42,474 nucleotides of DNA, taken from NCBI RefSeq assembly GCF_004359215.1, contig NC_090612.1:5892311-5934784 (forward strand). The letters run 5' to 3'. Positions 38,404 to 42,474 of this stretch are shown one piece after another. Source of the DNA: Bremia lactucae (lineage: Eukaryota; Oomycota; Peronosporomycetes; Peronosporales; Peronosporaceae). The translations under genes and the position numbers were made by a program. How positions within the stretch are numbered: position 1 is the first letter of the stretch; every line of letters begins with the position of its first letter. The notes under the pieces were generated by a model that was given only the letters and a program-made list of their open reading frames with translations, was not told the origin of the DNA and made no database searches.

Positions 38404-38975
38404 CTGCGCGATGCCCTATTAATGCTGCTCCACCATCAATTTTATACTTGAGGTACTCAAGACGCTATACCTGTAATTGCTTTCAAGTTTCGATATCGCT
38501 AATCCACGTTTCGAGAACATGCGCTTGCTCGCTGGACTGACATCATCTGCGACGGTCTTGTGCATGCTGAAAATGAAACGTTCAGCCATATAGAACGCCG
38601 GCTGAGTGATCGTCGAAAAGGCGATGACAATGTGAACATGCATGAAAACGTATGTTGTAATAATAGCACCTCGATGAGGCATGAAACCAAGCGCAGAAAC
38701 CGATGTCCGGTCCTGGATGTCCACAACGGAGAAGAGGAGATTCCTGAGAGCTGGCAGCAGCCAGCAGCGTAACCAGCAATGGCTACGGCCAGAAAATGCG
38801 CGAACCCAGCTTTCAAACTCACAAAGATGATCCGGGACATGCGTCTAGGCTCTGAATGCTGTCGCTTTAGGTCAGGCACGACAACAGACGCGCCATACGC
38901 CAATGCCAAGTTGCCAAATGTCGTGAGGACCTGGTGCGGCACGGGGAAAATTTGGTGGCATGGACAGCGTACCAA
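38404..38975 (-). pseudogene. AAAP permease pseudogene between the two intact copies
   Basis: Only the middle of the protein remains: HQVLTTFGNLALAYGASVVV, PDLKRQHSEPRRMSRIIFVS, AVAIAGYAAGCCQLSG, then a one-base deletion near 38742. In the next frame it continues with LLFSVVDIQDRTSVSALGFM, PHRGAIITTYVFMHVHIVIA, FSTITQPAFYMAERFIFSMH. The first five or so helices and the last two are missing, and the frame ends at 38419 in unrelated sequence. It resembles the 36624 gene at YMAERF and HVHIVIAFSTIT more than the 39613 gene (HVHVVIVLSTV). Confidence 0.85.
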
Positions 38976-39612
38976 TTTTAAAGAAACTGCATATCATGGT
39001 GAAAACGTTGGGATCTTCCTTGCGAGTAAGCCTTCTGCACCTCCCCATTTATTGTAAGACTTGATTCAGACAGCGGAGACATGCTTTGTGCTAGTGTCTA
39101 AGCGGGTGTTCAAAAGTAACTGATCATATCGAGACTGTATGAAAGTATGACAAAGTATTTCTCGACATCCGGATGCAGCATCTGCAAAGCTGTGCATGCA
39201 TGGTTAGGATAGACTAGCTCTTTAAAAGACTCGGCGATTTTGATTTTTAAGGTTTACCACGTTTTAGTCATTCCTTTTTGTAAAATAAAGGTTTCCAGCA
39301 TTTTACAGCAACAACGAGCAAGAAAGGCTAGCATCGATGCCATGTGGCATTACTTTCGGCTTAGGTACCCTTCATATCCGCAACATGGAGCGAGACTAGG
39401 AGAAATAAAGAGATCGATAACATCATTGAGTTATAATTCTGTCGGAGAGACGGCCACGACGATGAAAAATGCCAATTCTTATCAGTGACGTTTGGTCTTT
39501 GTGTTGCTATACTTAGAAAATGTTAATTATAAAATATACTTTTTCAGACGTTTGGTATCTTTCCATTTATCACTCAGAAGGCGAGATGCCTGTAGTGGCT
39601 CTGTCTTTCCAT
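38976..39612. other. Intergenic, downstream of the third permease gene
   Basis: No family recognised in either strand's short frames. It probably includes the 3' untranslated region of the gene at 39613 and debris from the 5' half of the pseudogene. Confidence 0.4.
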
Positions 39613-41169
39613 TCACGCTGTGCCAAGTGTTGAATTGCGCACATAGTACGGTTTCGATTGGTACTCGTCCGCGCAGTATGGGAACGTCACGCTGTCCAGC
39701 TCCGGGTAAAAGAGCTTTTTACCAGCGTCAATCATGACGTAGCCCCCCACACCAGTGCACACGAACATCACTACGACAGCTATTACACGCTCGATTATGG
39801 CCAATTCACGCCAAAAGACCTTTATATAAAATAGAAGCGGTAGGACCAGGCAGCAGACGGTAATGGCAGACGCGCCTGTAAAATCCACGAGGTCCAGAAA
39901 GTGCGAGCGAAATCCAATGGCAGCCACTACGAGGACCGCAACGATGGCAAGGCGCAGTATGACGTAGCGAAACACATTGGCTGAGCCACTGTAGTCGGAA
40001 AGTTGCGCGTCATCATGCTCCTTTTCTTTTAGCTTGCGCTGGGCGAAAGTGGTTTGAGATTCAATGTCCGAGTCGTCATTGCTCTTTAGGTGTTTCGCTG
40101 CTTGTTCATGAATGCTGGTAACGAGAACGCTCGTCGACAGTTTGACGCGCATGTCTTCATATCCATCGTTACTGTCAATTTCGGCCTGGAGATTTACCGT
40201 AGCGTCGACGGGTTCCTTGTGCATGCCTAGGAGGAAACGCTCGGCCATATAGAACGGCGGATGAAGCACCGTCGATAGAACAATGACAACGTGCACATGC
40301 ATAAAGAGATACGCTAAGATGACAGCGCCGTGGTTTGATACAAACCCTAGCGCCGAGGGCGAAGATGGGTCTGCGATGTTTACGATCGAGAAGAGCAAGT
40401 TTGCCGAGAGCTGACAGCCGCCAGAAACATAACCCGCGATGGCCACAGCTAAGAAGAAAATCGAGCCGATACCGAGACTCACTGCAATCACACGTGGCAT
40501 CCGTTTCGGCTGCGAATGCTGGCGCTGCAAGTCTGGGATCAAGACCGCGACGCCATAGGCAAGCGACAAGTTTCCGAACGCAGTAAGCACTTGGTGCAAC
40601 GAGATATCAGGAGATGGCGCAGTCGGGTGGCCTCGCATTTCCCAGACTAGAACACTTACACCCACAATATCTGCAGTGATTGTACCCATGCATCCGATAA
40701 ACGACATGCTTGCTGCTGCTTTGAGCGTTGGAATTAAACAAGCTGGGATAGCGGTAATAGCCATGAAGATGATCCAAAAGATTTGGCTGAATGCGTTTGG
40801 GAACAGGACGTCGAGCAATGTGCTACCTAGAACCAGGAAAGCACACGGCAGCAGCAGACACACGAGTAGTTGCGACACATTGACGAGGTAGCGTCCAGTC
40901 CTGCCGAGCACCCAGTCGCCCACGTCACTAAATGTCTTGACCGACGGTGGTGCCACAAGAATGACACGTGAAAGCGCCACTGTTGCATAAATGTTTGCAA
41001 ATGCCATAAACAGCATGGCGAACGTGCCGTATACTGGGCCAGCTCGAGCAAAATTCGAAGGCATAGCGAGCGTACCGATGCCGCATATACAGCAGATGAG
41101 GGTAAAACTGATCTTGGCGTCTTCGAACGTGAAGAATTTGGAGCGGTGCGACTCGAGCGACTGAGCCAT
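39613..41169 (-). CDS. AAAP-family amino-acid/auxin permease, intact
   Basis: A 518-residue paralogue of the 36624 gene. The ATG at 41169 (MAQSLESHRSKFFTFEDAKI) is chosen over the TTG five codons upstream. GIGTLAMP at 30-37 is the TM1 motif. Shared blocks include PPSVKTFSDVG, LLLPCAFLVLGS, LLDVLFPNAFSQ, WEMRGHP, HQVLTAFGNL, PDLQRQHSQP, YMAERFLLGMHK, LDLVDFTGASA and a C-terminal VTFPYC. It differs mainly in a longer, highly charged cytosolic-type loop at residues 318-395 (Asp/Glu/Lys-rich, with ESQTTFAQRKLKEKEHDD), which may be regulatory. No intron, no frame damage. About eleven helices. Substrate unknown. Confidence 0.93.
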   Translation of the reverse strand: MAQSLESHRSKFFTFEDAKISFTLICCICGIGTLAMPSNFARAGPVYGTFAMLFMAFANIYATVALSRVILVAPPSVKTFSDVGDWVLGRTGRYLVNVSQLLVCLLLPCAFLVLGSTLLDVLFPNAFSQIFWIIFMAITAIPACLIPTLKAAASMSFIGCMGTITADIVGVSVLVWEMRGHPTAPSPDISLHQVLTAFGNLSLAYGVAVLIPDLQRQHSQPKRMPRVIAVSLGIGSIFFLAVAIAGYVSGGCQLSANLLFSIVNIADPSSPSALGFVSNHGAVILAYLFMHVHVVIVLSTVLHPPFYMAERFLLGMHKEPVDATVNLQAEIDSNDGYEDMRVKLSTSVLVTSIHEQAAKHLKSNDDSDIESQTTFAQRKLKEKEHDDAQLSDYSGSANVFRYVILRLAIVAVLVVAAIGFRSHFLDLVDFTGASAITVCCLVLPLLFYIKVFWRELAIIERVIAVVVMFVCTGVGGYVMIDAGKKLFYPELDSVTFPYCADEYQSKPYYVRNSTLGTA

Positions 41170-41751
41170 AGTCGAGCGAAGCAATTGTGAACATCAATTG
41201 GTGGCTTTAGCTTCTGTTCTTGAGCAAACAGATCAGCGGTAAAAGTACTTTCTACGTATCAGCTACTAGTCGAGTATAGTCAGGCGCATAGACGTAATAA
41301 TACTCTTCAAACACCTGAAACATCACAATGACTTTTCTAGAGAAAAGCATAGGGCGCGTGATTTAGTTTGGAGGTAGAAAAGTCAGCCTTCCGAATGTAA
41401 AGAGCGTCAACAATTGGAAAGCTTGAAGATGCTGTTATTAAAATTGAATTATGACATCAAATATAAGTGTAATCAATAAATCACAAAGGAGATGGTGTCC
41501 CTCTCTGTCTGAATGATTTTTGTCTGATATTGACATCACTATTTCTTCGTCATCTTTTTATTGAGGATTCTGGCGACTACCAAGAGCTGTATCTATTGCG
41601 TGGAAATCTTTACTATTGACGGGATTGCGAGCGCAATACTAACACGCAGTGTTTTTTTAGCGGGGCACTGTTACAGGCAATCCTTTTGATTAAATTTATG
41701 TGCACAAACTCCAGATGTATGAGAAGACTAACCCAAAGTGGCCGCGGTAAT
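41170..41751. other. Upstream region of the third permease gene
   Basis: Non-coding. I see no clear initiator like that of the 36624 gene; the nearest candidate, AGTCATTGTG on the minus strand at about 41330, lacks the pyrimidine tail. No repeat recognised. Confidence 0.4.
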
Positions 41752-42075
41752 TGTACCGGGCTAAAGTTGCCCTGATGTTACACAGTCCCCGTTAAGTACA
41801 CTTGGTGAACTTAAGGGGATGGTCAATAACTTAATTAAAGTAACTAGACCACCGATTCATATTGTTACCCACACTTGCGTATGTGATGCACATGAGTGCA
41901 CATTAGGAAGGATGATATCTAGCGTCATCCGTTATGCGAAAAGGTATCTAGAAAGATACGCTCGCAATACATGTTAGCGTTATCTACAGAGATGGCATTT
42001 TATGATTGGTAAAAATAGGTATTTATATTTAATACGATTAAATATTTTCAAGTCTAAAAATTACTTCCTTTTTGG
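41752..42075 (+). mobile_element. Family-3 LTR, plus strand, 3' part lost
   Basis: Starts TGTACCGGGCTAAAGTTGCC, then CTGATGTTACACAGTCCCC, and follows the 35859 LTR through taggaaggatgata, cgttat, gatacgctcgcaatacat and ggtaaaaataggtattta until about 42075, where similarity ends. Its orientation is opposite to that copy, so the two LTRs bracket the permease cluster with their 5' ends inward. Confidence 0.65.
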
Positions 42076-42214
42076 TAGAGCAACATGTTGCTCAATTGGA
42101 GCAGTTGTAGGCCTTCGTGCTCGGTCAGCGCAGATCCGCGTCCGAGGGACAGAGCCATGCTACGGCGAAGTCCGTCACTCAGACTCAGGATGAGCTGAGG
42201 CGTGACAGGCTAGG

Positions 42215-42474
42215 TGTAACGGGGTGTATCGTTACATGAAATTAACACTCAAAGGTTGTTAATTAATATATTATCTAAAAGGTATATAATATTTGGAGGA
42301 TATTACTTTATATAGTAATATCCTGAATTCTTATCCATAAATAGGTATAGACCATTATGTCTATTTATTCCGCAGACTAATCAGCTGTAGAAGTAATCAA
42401 AGAGAGTTACAAGATAGAATAGATAAGAATTCATTTACATGTTTAGTATTAGTTTATAGTTAAGTCAGCATTTA
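42215..42474 (+). mobile_element. Family-1 LTR, cut by the window end
   Basis: Starts TGTAACGGGGTGTATCGTTA and matches the LTR at 8703 base for base in most blocks (ggttgttaattaatatatta, tatctatttattccgcaga, agataagaattca). 260 bases are visible. No polypurine tract precedes it (the left flank is gacaggctagg), so it is probably a 5' LTR or a solo LTR; the element would lie beyond the window. Confidence 0.8.

Noticed and set aside
1..42474. CRISPR array, tRNA or rRNA genes
   Set aside because: No regularly spaced direct repeats and no tRNA cloverleaf or rRNA core sequence seen on reading. PBS-like tRNA complements are not genes.

Overview
This window looks like repeat-choked intergenic DNA from an oomycete nuclear genome, probably Peronosporales. 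The taxon is my inference. It rests on intron-less AAAP amino-acid/auxin permease paralogues of the type expanded in oomycetes, and on Ty3/gypsy chromovirus, FAR1-type MULE and CENP-B/pogo transposase remnants. There are two runs of N (3560-4253 and 14636-14735), so it is a draft scaffold and some junctions may be assembly artefacts.

Layout. 1-276 is the 3' end of a small membrane-protein gene. 508-9150 is chromovirus copy A (+ strand): 5' LTR fragment, decayed gag, protease, RT, RNase H, integrase, chromodomain, polypurine tract and 3' LTR. It is scarred by a fold-back, an inverted integrase and captured foreign pieces, including a short bacterial-looking prmA fragment. 10587-13882 is the left half of copy C (+ strand: family-2 LTR, PBS, gag, protease, start of RT). 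Copy C stops inside the RT codon string for 'IVHAFNK' and resumes exactly at 31005. The two sides are separated by 17.1 kb that is bounded by two 453-bp minus-strand family-1 LTRs and a 5-bp target-site duplication, GTGCA. Inside this block lie copy B (minus strand, 13883-19619), a mosaic copy D with pieces on both strands (about 19626-24816, ending in a family-2 LTR), a decayed MULE (25700-27765), and a pogo/Tigger-like transposase pseudogene (28811-30551). Copy C then continues through RNase H, integrase and chromodomain to about 34880.

35338-42075 is the most gene-like part. Two intact, intron-less AAAP permease genes and a broken paralogue between them all lie on the minus strand. Two family-3 LTRs in inverted orientation flank them, with their 5' ends facing the genes. 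A last family-1 LTR starts at 42215 and runs off the window.

The most interesting signal is an accessory gene on the strand opposite gag-pol, between the integrase GPY/F module and the polypurine tract. Pieces of it occur in all four chromovirus copies. It has an acidic, Ser-rich N-terminus; a core with a conserved DAF/HRW patch and a C-x6-C-x-C-C cysteine cluster; and a C-terminal coiled coil. The sense-strand chromodomain overlaps it. Its core is also duplicated as a fold-back inside copy A's RT. I do not recognise the family. All gag-pol copies here are broken, so transposition would need proteins from elsewhere. The two AAAP permeases are the only clearly functional host genes.
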